A DNA stretch of 64,000 bases from Janthinobacterium sp. 64 (GCF_002813325.1 NZ_PHUG01000001.1:1736001-1800000), one strand, 5' to 3'; positions 35,770 to 44,531 are shown, counted from the first letter of the stretch. The notes: generated by a model from the sequence alone, not told the origin. Made by a program: numbers and translations.

Positions 35770-36605
35770 GCCAGCATGATCCGCGACATTTCATCGAAGG
35801 TGTGTTCGGTTTGCCCCAGCAGTGCCAGCCAGGCCGGCTCGTCCAGCGCGATGCTGCGCCAGCCCGTCGGCGACAGGGCCGGCACCAGCGCATCGTCGAT
35901 GCCGGCCAGGTCGAGCCCCAGGGCGACGGCATTGGCCATGTGCACGACCAGCGGCAAGCCGCCCGCCTCCAGGCGGTCGATGGCGTGGTGGTCGGCCACC
36001 GCCTGCTGTATCGCCTCGGGAAACTTCCAGTAGGCGGCCAGGGCGCTGCCCACTTGCGCGTGATCGATGCCGATGACGGCCAGTTCGGCCTCGGCCATCT
36101 GGCAGTCATGCGCCTGGCGGTAGCTGCGCACGAGCGCGTGCTCGGCCGGGAAGCGCGTCACCAGCACCAGGGTGCCCAGGTCGTGCAGCAGGCCGGCCGT
36201 GAACGCCGTCTCGGGATTGACGCGCAGGTGCGGCGCCAGCAGGCGCGCGGCGATGGCCGTGGCCAGCGAGTGACGCCAGAACGCCTTGAAATCGAAGCCG
36301 CCGGCCACCGGCGCGAAGCTGCCCGTCAGGGCGCAGGCCGTGACGACGGTGCGGATGCTGTGAAACCCCAGCACGGACACGGCTTGCGGAATGCTGGTGA
36401 CCTTCGATTGCATGCCGTAGAACGAGGAGTTGGCGATGCGCAGAGTCTTTGCGGCCAGGGCCTGGTCCAGTTCGATCTTTTGCGCCAGCACATGCACGTC
36501 CGTATCGTCCTGGTCCATGCTCGACAGCAGCTCCAGCACCACCACCGGCAGCGAAGGCAGTTCCTGTATCTGGCGGATGATATGTTCAAAACTGAGCCGT
36601 GTCAT
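35766..36605 (-). CDS. HDOD domain signalling protein
   Basis: A 279-residue stand-alone HDOD protein. The start RLSFEHIIRQIQELPSLPVV and KTLRIANSSFYGMQSKVTSI, then AVSVLGFHSIRTVVTACALT, are typical. The metal-binding HD positions include LLHDLGTLV (around residue 140), so some HD character remains, although HDOD domains generally lack phosphohydrolase activity. Such proteins link c-di-GMP or two-component signals to motility and biofilm. ATGA overlaps with both neighbours place it firmly in the operon. Confidence 0.88.
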   Translation of the reverse strand: MTRLSFEHIIRQIQELPSLPVVVLELLSSMDQDDTDVHVLAQKIELDQALAAKTLRIANSSFYGMQSKVTSIPQAVSVLGFHSIRTVVTACALTGSFAPVAGGFDFKAFWRHSLATAIAARLLAPHLRVNPETAFTAGLLHDLGTLVLVTRFPAEHALVRSYRQAHDCQMAEAELAVIGIDHAQVGSALAAYWKFPEAIQQAVADHHAIDRLEAGGLPLVVHMANAVALGLDLAGIDDALVPALSPTGWRSIALDEPAWLALLGQTEHTFDEMSRIMLA

Positions 36606-36946
36606 GCCGCGCCCCCTTGCCGGTAGCGCTGCAGCAGCGCCAGCAGTTCAGCCCCGGGGGAATCGGGCGGCGTGGCGCGGAACAGCACGGCCAGCCGTTC
36701 CAGGCGGCGCAAGCGTTCCTGCTCGGCATGCGCCTGCGCGGCCGGGTCCGGCGCCTCGTCCATGACGACATGGCAGCGCTCCACATTGCGCCTGCGCAAG
36801 GCCGTCAGGCTGGCCGCCGTCAGGGTGGCGCCACGGGCCAGCAACACGGCGCCGCTGGCGTCGCTCAGCGCCTGCGCCAGCACCATGCCCTCTCTTGCCT
36901 GCTCCATGGAAATCTCGCGGCCGCTTTCACTCACGCTTTCACTCAT
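36602..36946 (-). CDS. Small protein with an HD-GYP-accessory-like module
   Basis: A 114-residue soluble protein. Residues about 10-60 (SMEQAREGMVLAQALSDASG, then VLLARGATLTAASLTALRRRN) resemble the short beta-rich module that precedes or follows HD-GYP domains, and closely match the C-terminus of the operon's last response regulator. The remaining 50 residues form a charged helix pair. It may act as an adaptor that competes with or mimics that module. Both ends overlap neighbours by 4 bases. No named family was recognised. Confidence 0.7.
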   Translation of the reverse strand: MSESVSESGREISMEQAREGMVLAQALSDASGAVLLARGATLTAASLTALRRRNVERCHVVMDEAPDPAAQAHAEQERLRRLERLAVLFRATPPDSPGAELLALLQRYRQGGAA

Positions 36947-37809
36947 GTATCGGCTCCGTGACGGCTCAGGGTGACGAGGCTGCCGCGCGAGCGCGAATGC
37001 AAGCCCATCGGATGGACTGCCACGACATACGGCTGGCCGTCGATGGCGGCCAAGCGGGGCGTGTCCTGCCCGTCGAACAGTTGCGGCAAGACCAGCGCCG
37101 CCTCGTTGCCCAGCAGGGCCGCGCCCCGCTCGAACAGGTTGGCTGCCGACGCGTTGATGAAGGCGATCATGCCTTCGTCGTCGAGCCCGATCACGGGCAG
37201 CGGCAGAAATTGCAGTACTTCGCGCGCGATGCCCAGGCTGACCTCATCGCGGCTGATCTGGTGCTGCTGCTGGTTCACCAGCGCCTGCATGGCGGCATTG
37301 GCCGCCGCCAGCGCCTGGTTGGCGTCGCGCAGTTGCGCATTCAGGCGCACATTGTCGTCGTCGATGCCCTTCAGGCGAAAGGCTTCGGCAATATGTTCGC
37401 GCAGCTGATGGTCTTCCCAGGGCTTGGTGAGGAACTTGAAGATGGCGCCCTCATTGACGGCGTCCGTGACGGCCTGCAACTCGGTATAGCCCGACAACAT
37501 GATGCGGATGGTTTGCGGACACTGCAGCTTGGCCTTGCGCAGGAAGTCGGCGCCCAGCATGCCGGGCATGCGCTGGTCAGACACGATGACGTCGACCGCA
37601 TTGCTGTCCAGCACGTCCAGACCTTCCTGGCCGCTGTTGGCCGTGAGGATATGGTAGCCATCGCGCCGCAGCAGGCGCTTGAGGGAAGCGAGGATATTCG
37701 GCTCGTCATCGACCAGCAGCAAGGTGCGCCGCTGCGCCGCAGGCTGCTGTACGGCGTCCGCCGCCAGCACCGCAGTACCCGGCATACCATGCTCGTCGTG
37801 CACATCCAT
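36943..37809 (-). CDS. Response regulator with a PAS output domain, first gene of the signalling operon
   Basis: A 288-residue protein. The receiver domain (about residues 28-145) has TLLLVDDEPNILASL, the phosphoacceptor Asp in IVSDQRMPGMLG and the KPW loop. A coiled coil (about 155-195) leads to a PAS domain (FLPLPVIGLDDEGMIAFINA, about 205-285). There is no DNA-binding domain, so output must be through protein contacts. The gene starts the operon; no clear promoter was identified in the 150-base gap upstream, which contains some AT-rich sequence. The receiver closely resembles that of the operon's last gene. Confidence 0.88.
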   Translation of the reverse strand: MDVHDEHGMPGTAVLAADAVQQPAAQRRTLLLVDDEPNILASLKRLLRRDGYHILTANSGQEGLDVLDSNAVDVIVSDQRMPGMLGADFLRKAKLQCPQTIRIMLSGYTELQAVTDAVNEGAIFKFLTKPWEDHQLREHIAEAFRLKGIDDDNVRLNAQLRDANQALAAANAAMQALVNQQQHQISRDEVSLGIAREVLQFLPLPVIGLDDEGMIAFINASAANLFERGAALLGNEAALVLPQLFDGQDTPRLAAIDGQPYVVAVHPMGLHSRSRGSLVTLSRHGADT

Positions 37810-37958
37810 CGGACCATCCTCTCATCGCCACGGCGATATGGAAGCTTGCCTGGAGCGGGAATCTGCCGCGCGGCATCCTCTTGCGCGGCAACCAGCTTGC
37901 GCTGAAATTATACGACTAAATATTCCCGTATGACACTAATCCCGCACTTATCCGCCAG

Positions 37959-38423
37959 TTATCCGCGCTGTACAGGACAAGGCGTGTCGCGGTAAAACAC
38001 AAAGCCGCCCAGGCCGATGGCTTGCGTATCGGCCTTCACGGCGTAGACCAGCGTATTTTTGGCGGCCTCGACCCTCAGCAGGTTCTTGTGCAGCACCGTT
38101 TGCGCGTGCGACAGTTCCAACGACGGCGTCGGCGCCAGTTGCAAACGCAGCTCGGACGTGGCCGCATCGTAAGCCCAGCGGCCCGGATTGAAAAAGGCGA
38201 AGCCGCCGTCGAAACGCAGGCTGCCATCCTTGAACTGGGTCAGGCAAATGCCGGGAAATTCGCTGGGCGGGTTGTACCAGGTGGCGGCCACGGCGGCATC
38301 GGACGGCGTCTTGCCCGGCATCTGCATGCCGGTGCTGTCATTTTTTCCGCCCATGCCGGCGCAACCGGCCAGCGCCGCGATGCAGGCGGCAGCGGCCACC
38401 CGTTTGATCATGTTCCTGTGCAT
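37959..38423 (-). CDS. Hypothetical lipoprotein
   Basis: A 154-residue predicted lipoprotein. The signal peptide ends with the lipobox LAGC (cysteine near residue 20 from the chosen start), followed by a flexible GMGGKNDSTGMQMPGK linker and a small beta domain with two cysteines (GICLTQF and TPCPVQ) that may pair. Three in-frame ATG codons (38429, 38423, 38411) are possible; 38423 is best spaced from AAGGGG. No family was recognised. It stands alone between two unrelated units. Confidence 0.7.
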   Translation of the reverse strand: MHRNMIKRVAAAACIAALAGCAGMGGKNDSTGMQMPGKTPSDAAVAATWYNPPSEFPGICLTQFKDGSLRFDGGFAFFNPGRWAYDAATSELRLQLAPTPSLELSHAQTVLHKNLLRVEAAKNTLVYAVKADTQAIGLGGFVFYRDTPCPVQRG

Positions 38424-38504
38424 TCCCATCCCCTTGCTTTATAGAAACACAATCTTAGTCCGGGAAACGTGGCCGTTCAAGCGGCCAGCGCACATAAGGC
38501 CGAT

Positions 38505-39767
38505 TTAATTGCCCTCGACAGCCTTCGCGGCCATGGCGGCAGCTTCGCGCAATTTATCTTTTTTACTCTTGCGCGCGCCCTTCACGCCGCCGTTTACCGT
38601 ATCCGTGACGGGACTTACGGGCGCGGGCAGTTCCGTCGGCTCGAAACCGGCCACCACTTCGCGCACGATGCGCAAGTCGTTGCGGTTTTCGATCAGGCGG
38701 AAATGCGCTTCCGTGTCGGCCGTGACAAAACTGATGGCCGTGCCGCTTTCACCGGCGCGGCCCGTGCGGCCGATGCGGTGCGTGTAGTCGACGGCCGAGC
38801 GGGGCAAGTCATAGTTGACGACGGCCGGCAAGCCGGCGATGTCGATGCCGCGCGCGGCCACGTCGGTCGCCACCAGCACCTGCAAGCGGCACGCCTTGAA
38901 GTCGGCCAGCAGCTGGCTGCGCGTGCCCTGGCTGAATTCGCCGTGAAAGGCGCCCACATGCAGGCCGGCGCGCTGCAGCTTGTCGGCCACGTGTTCGGCC
39001 GCATACTTGGTGGCGACGAACACCAGCACGCGCTCCCACTGCTGCTGCAGGATCAGGTAGCGCAGCAGCTGCGTGCGGCGCGGCACGTCAACCGTGATGG
39101 CGCGCTGCACGATGTCGGGCTTGTCCAGCGCTTCGGACGCCACTTCGATGCGCACGGGGTCCTTGAGCAGGCTGTCGGCCAGCGCCTGCACGCTGTCGGG
39201 GAAGGTGGCGGAAAAGAACAGGTTTTGCCGCTTGCCCGGCAGTAGCGCCAGGATGGCGTTGATTTCCTCGCTGAAGCCCATGTCGAGCAAACGGTCGGCT
39301 TCGTCGAGCACGCACAGCGACACGCCGCCCAGCTTTACGGCATTTTGCCGCACCAGATCGAGCAAGCGGCCCGGCGTGGCGACGACGATGTCGGCGCCGC
39401 CGCGCAAGTCCATCATCTGCGGGTTGATCGACACGCCGCCGAACAGCACGGAGATCTTCAGCTTGATCGGCAGCGGCTTGGCCAGCGCGTGCACGGTCTG
39501 CCCCACCTGCGCCGCCAGCTCGCGCGTGGGCACGAGGATCAGCGCGCGCACCTGGCGCGGACCGGAGGCGGGCGCCATCAGCGCCTGCAGCAGCGGCAGC
39601 GCGTAGGCGGCCGTCTTGCCGGAACCCGTCTGCGCGGCGCCCAGCACGTCGCTGCCGCGCAGGATGGCGGGAATGGCGGCCGCCTGGATGGCCGTCGGCG
39701 CGGCATAGCCGGCCTTGTCGACGGCACGGACCAGGGCGGGGATCAGACCCAGTGAGGAAAATGGCAT
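38505..39767 (-). CDS. DEAD-box ATP-dependent RNA helicase, RhlE type (second copy)
   Basis: A 420-residue RNA helicase. All core motifs are present: GYAAPTAIQAAAIP, AQTGSGKTAAYALPLL, VPTRELAAQ, ATPGRLLDL, the DEAD box in VLDEADRLLDMGF, FSATFPDS, VATDVAARGIDI and HRIGRTGRAGESG. Unlike the copy at 14.3-15.7 kb it has no insertion after motif I and only a short lysine-rich tail (RKSKKDKLREAAAM). Its codons look like those of average genes. It probably handles a different RNA set. Confidence 0.92.
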   Translation of the reverse strand: MPFSSLGLIPALVRAVDKAGYAAPTAIQAAAIPAILRGSDVLGAAQTGSGKTAAYALPLLQALMAPASGPRQVRALILVPTRELAAQVGQTVHALAKPLPIKLKISVLFGGVSINPQMMDLRGGADIVVATPGRLLDLVRQNAVKLGGVSLCVLDEADRLLDMGFSEEINAILALLPGKRQNLFFSATFPDSVQALADSLLKDPVRIEVASEALDKPDIVQRAITVDVPRRTQLLRYLILQQQWERVLVFVATKYAAEHVADKLQRAGLHVGAFHGEFSQGTRSQLLADFKACRLQVLVATDVAARGIDIAGLPAVVNYDLPRSAVDYTHRIGRTGRAGESGTAISFVTADTEAHFRLIENRNDLRIVREVVAGFEPTELPAPVSPVTDTVNGGVKGARKSKKDKLREAAAMAAKAVEGN

Positions 39768-39794
39768 AGCGGGCCTTCTTTATTCGTAAAGTGG

Positions 39795-39819
39795 GACCGG
39801 CCGCAATGTGCGGCCGGTC
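39795..39819. terminator. GC-rich perfect hairpin between DUF4105 and helicase genes
   Basis: GACCGGCCGCA (39795-39805) pairs perfectly with TGCGGCCGGTC (39809-39819) over a 3-base loop. On the minus strand it follows the DUF4105 stop and is trailed by a short CACTTTAC, so it is probably that gene's terminator, though a leader role for the helicase gene is possible. Confidence 0.65.
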
Positions 39820-39846
39820 GGAATAGCGACAGTATAAGGCAGGCGG

Positions 39847-40905
39847 CTATTGCCTGGGCATTTGCAGCTTCGGATGGCCCGCGTCATCATAGCCGGGCAT
39901 GGCGCGACGGATCGCGTGCGAAAAATCAGGATCGTCGTTGGCAGCGCGCGCGCGCGCCGTGACGTGGCCCCCATCGCGCAACTGCTGGAAGGTCTGGCCG
40001 GGCACCAGACCCTTGACGTCGAACAGGTAGCGGTCCAGGTAGCCCGAGGCCATCAGCCGGTAGTCGAGCGGCAGGCCCGGCACGATGCGGCGCACCATCT
40101 CGAAGACGATGGTGGTGCAGTTGGCCGTCAGGGTGTTGTAGAAGCGCGGCTGGTTTTTCAGCGCTTGTGCTTCGTCCAGGTAGGCGAGGAACAGCGAGCG
40201 CATGGCCGCTTTCGGCATCATGACGCGGTACAGATGCATGTCCTCGCCGCGCGCATTCGTGCGCACGCGCAGGATGTCGCGCTCGTCGGCCGCCACCAGG
40301 CTCATCTCGAAATGCTTGAAAAAGCCGCCGATGGCGGAAAAGCTCTCGCCCTTTTCCTTGCGGATCTCGATGGAAAACGTCAGGAAGCGCCCGTCGGCAA
40401 AACCGAAGGAAATCAGGGTGTGCGCAATGTACGGCCCCGTCCAGTACGACAGCGCAGCGTCCACCGTGCGCAGTTCGTCGAGGTCGTAGCTGCGCTGCTC
40501 CCACTTGACCGTGTAGTCGTCATCGCTGCGCCAGTCGAAATTGCGCACGTTCTCCAGCGTGACGATGCTGCCCTTGACGGTGCCCGTGACATTGCGCGCC
40601 ACGTCGTCGGCCCACACGCGCTGCTGCTTCGGCGTGATGAAACTCCACCACACAAGCAGCAGGAAAAAACCGGCCGCATACGGCAGCAGCACGCGCGCGT
40701 CGCCGCGCAGCCACCACAGCGCCACGCTGGCCACGCCCAGCGCGCCCCACAGCAGCGCGCCGATGCCTTGCGCCGCCGTGCCGCCGGACAACTGGTACCA
40801 CAGCGCCAGCGCGCCCCACAGTGCAGTCAACAGAAGAATCAGGGAAACGGCCATTTTGCCGAAGGTGGCCAGCACGGAGCGGGCACGCAGTGAGAAGAAA
40901 GTCAT
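39847..40905 (-). CDS. DUF4105 family membrane protein
   Basis: A 352-residue protein with three N-terminal membrane helices (about residues 10-95) and a soluble DUF4105 domain. Recognisable segments are NVRNFDWRSDDDYTVKWEQR, YDLDELRTVDAALSYWTGPY, IAHTLISFGFADGRFLTFSI and the NTLTANCTTIVFEMVR stretch containing the family's conserved Cys. It resembles papain-like NlpC/P60 relatives (Cys near NCTT, His in AHT), but activity is unproven. ATG 40905 was chosen over the longer frame because only from there does a membrane-protein N-terminus begin. Confidence 0.85.
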   Translation of the reverse strand: MTFFSLRARSVLATFGKMAVSLILLLTALWGALALWYQLSGGTAAQGIGALLWGALGVASVALWWLRGDARVLLPYAAGFFLLLVWWSFITPKQQRVWADDVARNVTGTVKGSIVTLENVRNFDWRSDDDYTVKWEQRSYDLDELRTVDAALSYWTGPYIAHTLISFGFADGRFLTFSIEIRKEKGESFSAIGGFFKHFEMSLVAADERDILRVRTNARGEDMHLYRVMMPKAAMRSLFLAYLDEAQALKNQPRFYNTLTANCTTIVFEMVRRIVPGLPLDYRLMASGYLDRYLFDVKGLVPGQTFQQLRDGGHVTARARAANDDPDFSHAIRRAMPGYDDAGHPKLQMPRQ

Positions 40906-41078
40906 GCCCTGATTATAGTGGCAAGTGCAGATGTGCAAGTATTTCGGACGTGCCATCCCATCGTCGTTGGCGCCGGGCCGGCAAAGGAATCGAAGTAGGC
41001 TCACTGCCATGGCATGCGGCCACATCCATCGCAGCACAGCTAGAATACCGGCATCGCCACCTTGCTGAAAGCCCCGCC

Positions 41079-41435
41079 ATGCATGCCCCCATCCCCATCC
41101 TGCGCAGCTTTTCCGAAGAAAAAGCGCGCGAGTTCTACCTTGGTTTTCTCGGTTTCACGCTGGACTGGGAACACCGCTTCGTACCCACGGCGCCGCTGTA
41201 CCTGCAGGTGACGCGCGGCGACCTGGTGCTGCACTTGAGCGAGCATTACGGCGACGCCACGCCCGGCGCGGCGCTGTTAATCCCCGTCGACGACATCGCC
41301 GCCCTGCACGCGGAGCTGCAGGCCAAGGATTACCCGTATGCGCGGCCCGGCATCCGCGACGAGGACTGGGGCCGCATCCTGGAAGTGGCGGACCCGTTCG
41401 GCAACCGGCTGCGCTTCTGGCAGCGCAGCGAATAA
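41079..41435 (+). CDS. VOC/glyoxalase-fold protein, bleomycin-resistance type
   Basis: A 118-residue VOC-superfamily protein with paired beta-alpha-beta-beta-beta modules. The ble-like pattern is visible: ILRSFSEEKAREFYLGFLGF, then RGDLVLHLSEHYGD and the C-terminal DPFGNRLRFWQR. It may bind a small antibiotic or metabolite, or be a resistance-unrelated homologue. It stops 2 bases before the convergent tartrate dehydratase gene ends. The frame opens further upstream, but only as antisense to the DUF4105 gene. Confidence 0.82.
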   Translation: MHAPIPILRSFSEEKAREFYLGFLGFTLDWEHRFVPTAPLYLQVTRGDLVLHLSEHYGDATPGAALLIPVDDIAALHAELQAKDYPYARPGIRDEDWGRILEVADPFGNRLRFWQRSE

Positions 41436-41437
41436 GG

Positions 41438-42607
41438 TCATTGCCCGCTCAGCGCGCGCATTTCCGCATACAGGTTCGCCTTGCCCTCGAAGCCGATGCC
41501 GACCAGGTCCGGCATGGTGATGTGGCCATTTTCCACGCGTACGCCGTCGGGGAAGCCGCCGAACGGCTGGAATAAATCCGGGTACGATTCATTGCCGCCC
41601 AGTCCCAGCCCCGCCGCGATATTCAGGGACATCTGGTGGCCGCCATGCGGGATGCAGCGGCTGCGCGACCAGCCGTGCTGCTGCAGCATGTCCAGCGTGC
41701 GCAGGTATTCCACCAGGCCGTAGCTCAAGGCGCAGTCGAACTGCAGCCAGTCGCGGTCGGCGCGCATGCCGCCGTAGCGGATCAGATTGCGCGCATCCTG
41801 CATGGAAAACAGGTTCTCGCCCGTCGCCATCGGCTTGTCGTAATAGCTGCGCAGGGTCGCTTGCAGCTCGAAGTCGAGCGGGTCGCCCGCCTCTTCATAC
41901 CAGAACAGATCATACTCGCGCAGCGCCTTGGCGTAGGCGATCGAAGTATCGAGGTCGAAGCGGCCGTTGGCATCCACGCACAGCTTTTGCCCGTCCTGCA
42001 GCACTTCCATGATGGCGTCGATGCGGCGCAAGTCTTCATCCAGCGAAGCGCCGCCGATCTTTTTCTTGACCACCGTGTAGCCGCGGTCGATATAGCTGCG
42101 CATCTCGTCCTGCAGCGCACTCAAGCTCTGGCCCGGATAGTAATAGCCGCCGGCCGCATACACGAACACTTGTTTGTCCGGCACGCCCGTGCCATGGCGT
42201 TCGGCCAGCAACTGGAACAGCGGCTTGTTCTCGATCTTCGCCACGGCATCCCATATGGCCATGTCGATGGTGCCGATGGCTACCGAGCGCTCGCCGTGGC
42301 CGCCCGGCTTTTCATTCGTGTACATGCAGTCCCACACCTTGTGCGGGTCAAAGTTGCTGCCGTCGTCCGTCACGAGCGAGGCGGGATCGGCATCGAGGAT
42401 GCGGGGAATGAAACGCTCGCGCATCAGCATGCCCTGGCCGTAGCGGCCATTCGAATTGAAGCCGTAGCCGACGACGGGCTTGCCGTCGCGCATCACGTCC
42501 GTGACGACGGCCACCAGGCTCAGGGTCATCTTGGTGAAATCGATGTAGGCATTGCGGATGGGGGAAGAGATGGGAATGGTCTTTTCGCGGATTTCAACGA
42601 TTTTCAT
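41438..42607 (-). CDS. tarD: D(-)-tartrate dehydratase, enolase superfamily
   Basis: A 389-residue enolase-superfamily dehydratase converting D(-)-tartrate to oxaloacetate. The sequence follows the characterised Bradyrhizobium enzyme, as I recall it, along its length: PISSPIRNAYIDFTKMT, GYGFNSNGRYGQG, EKPGGHGERSVA, VFVYAAGGYYYPG, the KKKIGG lysine motif, VDANGRFDLDT (metal Asp), YEEAGDP and ATGEN (metal Glu), and IPHGGHQMSLNIAAGLGLG with the catalytic His. All catalytic residues appear present. GGAGACC lies just before the start (ATG 42607), and a LysR gene diverges, suggesting induction by its substrate. Confidence 0.9.
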   Translation of the reverse strand: MKIVEIREKTIPISSPIRNAYIDFTKMTLSLVAVVTDVMRDGKPVVGYGFNSNGRYGQGMLMRERFIPRILDADPASLVTDDGSNFDPHKVWDCMYTNEKPGGHGERSVAIGTIDMAIWDAVAKIENKPLFQLLAERHGTGVPDKQVFVYAAGGYYYPGQSLSALQDEMRSYIDRGYTVVKKKIGGASLDEDLRRIDAIMEVLQDGQKLCVDANGRFDLDTSIAYAKALREYDLFWYEEAGDPLDFELQATLRSYYDKPMATGENLFSMQDARNLIRYGGMRADRDWLQFDCALSYGLVEYLRTLDMLQQHGWSRSRCIPHGGHQMSLNIAAGLGLGGNESYPDLFQPFGGFPDGVRVENGHITMPDLVGIGFEGKANLYAEMRALSGQ

Positions 42608-42704
42608 GCGGGTCTCCTGTGCTTGAATGGTGACGCCAGCTTAACCGCGATAGACAGTCGTATAATCAACTCCAATTTAAACCATTCTTCACTTGAAGTT
42701 AACA

Positions 42705-43625
42705 ATGAAAAGCGACGCCACCACGGAAATGGCCTTCTTTGTGCTGCTGGCCAAGCTGGGCAGCCTGTCGGCCACGGCGCGCGAGCTGGGCATCACGCCG
42801 CCGGCCGTCAGCAAGCGATTGCAGGTGATGGAACAGCGCCTGGGCGTGCGGCTGCTCAATCGCAGCACGCGGCGCATCAGCCTGACGGGCGACGGCGAAA
42901 GTTATCTGCAGCAGGCGCGGCAGATCCTCGACGATATCCGCGCCATGGAAGAATCCCTGGCCAGCGGCAGCGCCGAGCCGCGCGGACTGCTGCGCGTGAA
43001 TGCCACACTCGGTTTCGGGCGCACGGTGATCGCGCCCCTGCTGTCGCAATTCGCCCTGCGCCACCCGCAGCTGGAAGTGCAGCTGCAACTGACGGACAGC
43101 CCCATCAACCTGGTCGAGCAGGCCTACGACCTGGGCATCCGCTTCGGCGACTTGCCCGACACGCGGCTGTCCGCGCGGCGCATCATGTCGAACCGGCGCT
43201 TCCTGTGCGCTTCGCCCGCCTACCTGCAGGCGCACGGCACGCCGCACACTCCCGACGAGCTGGCACGGCACCGCTGCATCGTGCACCGGCAGAATGACGA
43301 CGCCTACGGCATCTGGCGTTTGAGCCGTGGCCGCGCCACCCACACGGTGAAAGTGCGCGGCACCGTGGCCAGCAACGATGGCGACGTGGTGCTGGGCTGG
43401 GCCCTGGACGGGCACGGCATCCTGCTGCGCTCGGAATGGGACCTGACGCGCTACCTCGACAGTGGCCGCCTGCGCGTGGTGCTGCCCGACTACACGCTGG
43501 CGCCGGCCGACCTGTACGCCTATTACCCGAGCCGCCACCAGTTGCCCGCCAAAGTGCGCGCTTTTATCAATTTTCTCGGCCAGCAGATGCAGCAGGAAGC
43601 GGCCACGGCGGCCAAATCAGGTTAA
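42705..43625 (+). CDS. LysR-family regulator, divergent from the tartrate dehydratase gene
   Basis: A 306-residue LysR-type regulator. The winged helix is MAFFVLLAKLGSLSATAREL, GITPPAVSKRLQVMEQRLGV and LLNRSTRRISLTGDG (residues 9-65), with the effector domain after about 90. ATG 42705 was chosen over TTG 42693. The 97-base gap to tarD holds a TATAAT (42661-42666) and inverted GAATGGT/ACCATTC segments (42625-42631 and 42681-42687), plausible sites for control of both genes. A role in tartrate utilisation is inferred from position. Confidence 0.87.
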   Translation: MKSDATTEMAFFVLLAKLGSLSATARELGITPPAVSKRLQVMEQRLGVRLLNRSTRRISLTGDGESYLQQARQILDDIRAMEESLASGSAEPRGLLRVNATLGFGRTVIAPLLSQFALRHPQLEVQLQLTDSPINLVEQAYDLGIRFGDLPDTRLSARRIMSNRRFLCASPAYLQAHGTPHTPDELARHRCIVHRQNDDAYGIWRLSRGRATHTVKVRGTVASNDGDVVLGWALDGHGILLRSEWDLTRYLDSGRLRVVLPDYTLAPADLYAYYPSRHQLPAKVRAFINFLGQQMQQEAATAAKSG

Positions 43626-43630
43626 ACTAC

Positions 43631-43652
43631 AATATTGCGATATGGCAATATT
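43631..43652. repeat. Perfect inverted repeat before motA
   Basis: AATATTGC (43631-43638) and GCAATATT (43645-43652) are perfect 8-base arms around GATATG. The element starts 5 bases after the LysR stop and ends 15 bases before the motA TTG. It could be a weak terminator or a regulator's operator. Confidence 0.5.
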
Positions 43653-43667
43653 ATGAAGGAGTAGGTT

Positions 43668-44531
43668 TTGCTAGTCATCCTCGGATTTCTCGTCGTGCTG
43701 TTTTCCGTCTTCGGCGGCTTCGCCATGCAGGGCGGCCACCTGGCGGCCCTGTTCCAGCCGCTGGAACTGCTGATGATCGGCGGCGCCGCGCTGGGCACAT
43801 TCTTTGTCGGCAACGACGCCAAGGCCATCCGCGCCACGTTCGCCGCCCTGCCCACCCTGTTCCACGGTTCGCAATACACGAAAGCGCGCTATATGGAGCT
43901 GATGGGCCTGATGTATGAAATCCTCAGCAAGATCCGCAAGGAAGGCTTGATGTCGGTCGAGGACGATATCGACGACCCGTACCGCAGCGCCATCTTCGTG
44001 AAATACCCGTACACGCTCGGTGACGAGCACATCCTGGAATTCATCACCGATTATTTGCGCCTGATGGTGTCGGGCAATATGGACGCCTACCAGATCGAAA
44101 ATCTGATGGATAACGAGATCGAGACGCACCATGAAGATGCGGAAATGCCGATCCAGACGATTTCGCAGCTGGCCGACGCCATGCCCGCCTTCGGCATCGT
44201 GGCCGCCGTGATGGGCGTGGTGCATACGATGGCGTCCGTCGGCTTGCCGCCGGCCGAGCTGGGCGTGCTGATCGCGCAGGCGCTGGTGGGCACCTTCATC
44301 GGCATCTTGCTGGCCTATGGTTTCATCGCGCCGCTGGCCAGCTTGCTGCGCCGCAAACACCATGAAACGGCGAAGATGTACCAGTGCGTGAAAGTGACCC
44401 TGCTGGCCAGCCTGAACGGCTATGCGCCGGCGCTGGCCGTGGAATTCGGCCGCAAGGTCATTTCCGCCACGGAACGCCCTTCGTTCAGCGAACTGGAAAA
44501 CCACGTGCGCCAGGTGCGCACGAAGAACTGA
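43668..44531 (+). CDS. motA: Flagellar motor stator protein MotA
   Basis: MotA forms, with MotB, the ion-conducting stator of the flagellar motor. The 287-residue product follows E. coli MotA closely: four membrane helices (about residues 1-20, 32-52, 165-190 and 200-222), the cytoplasmic loop with charged rotor-contact residues, and motifs YLRLMVSGNM, MPAFGIVAAVMGVVHTMASV, ALVGTFIGILLAYGFIAPLA and CVKVTLLASLNGYAPALAVE. It starts with TTG 43668, preceded by AAGGAG, which is the best-placed start. motB normally follows directly, but here the next gene is a convergent VOC protein, so motB is absent. Confidence 0.95.
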   Translation: MLVILGFLVVLFSVFGGFAMQGGHLAALFQPLELLMIGGAALGTFFVGNDAKAIRATFAALPTLFHGSQYTKARYMELMGLMYEILSKIRKEGLMSVEDDIDDPYRSAIFVKYPYTLGDEHILEFITDYLRLMVSGNMDAYQIENLMDNEIETHHEDAEMPIQTISQLADAMPAFGIVAAVMGVVHTMASVGLPPAELGVLIAQALVGTFIGILLAYGFIAPLASLLRRKHHETAKMYQCVKVTLLASLNGYAPALAVEFGRKVISATERPSFSELENHVRQVRTKN

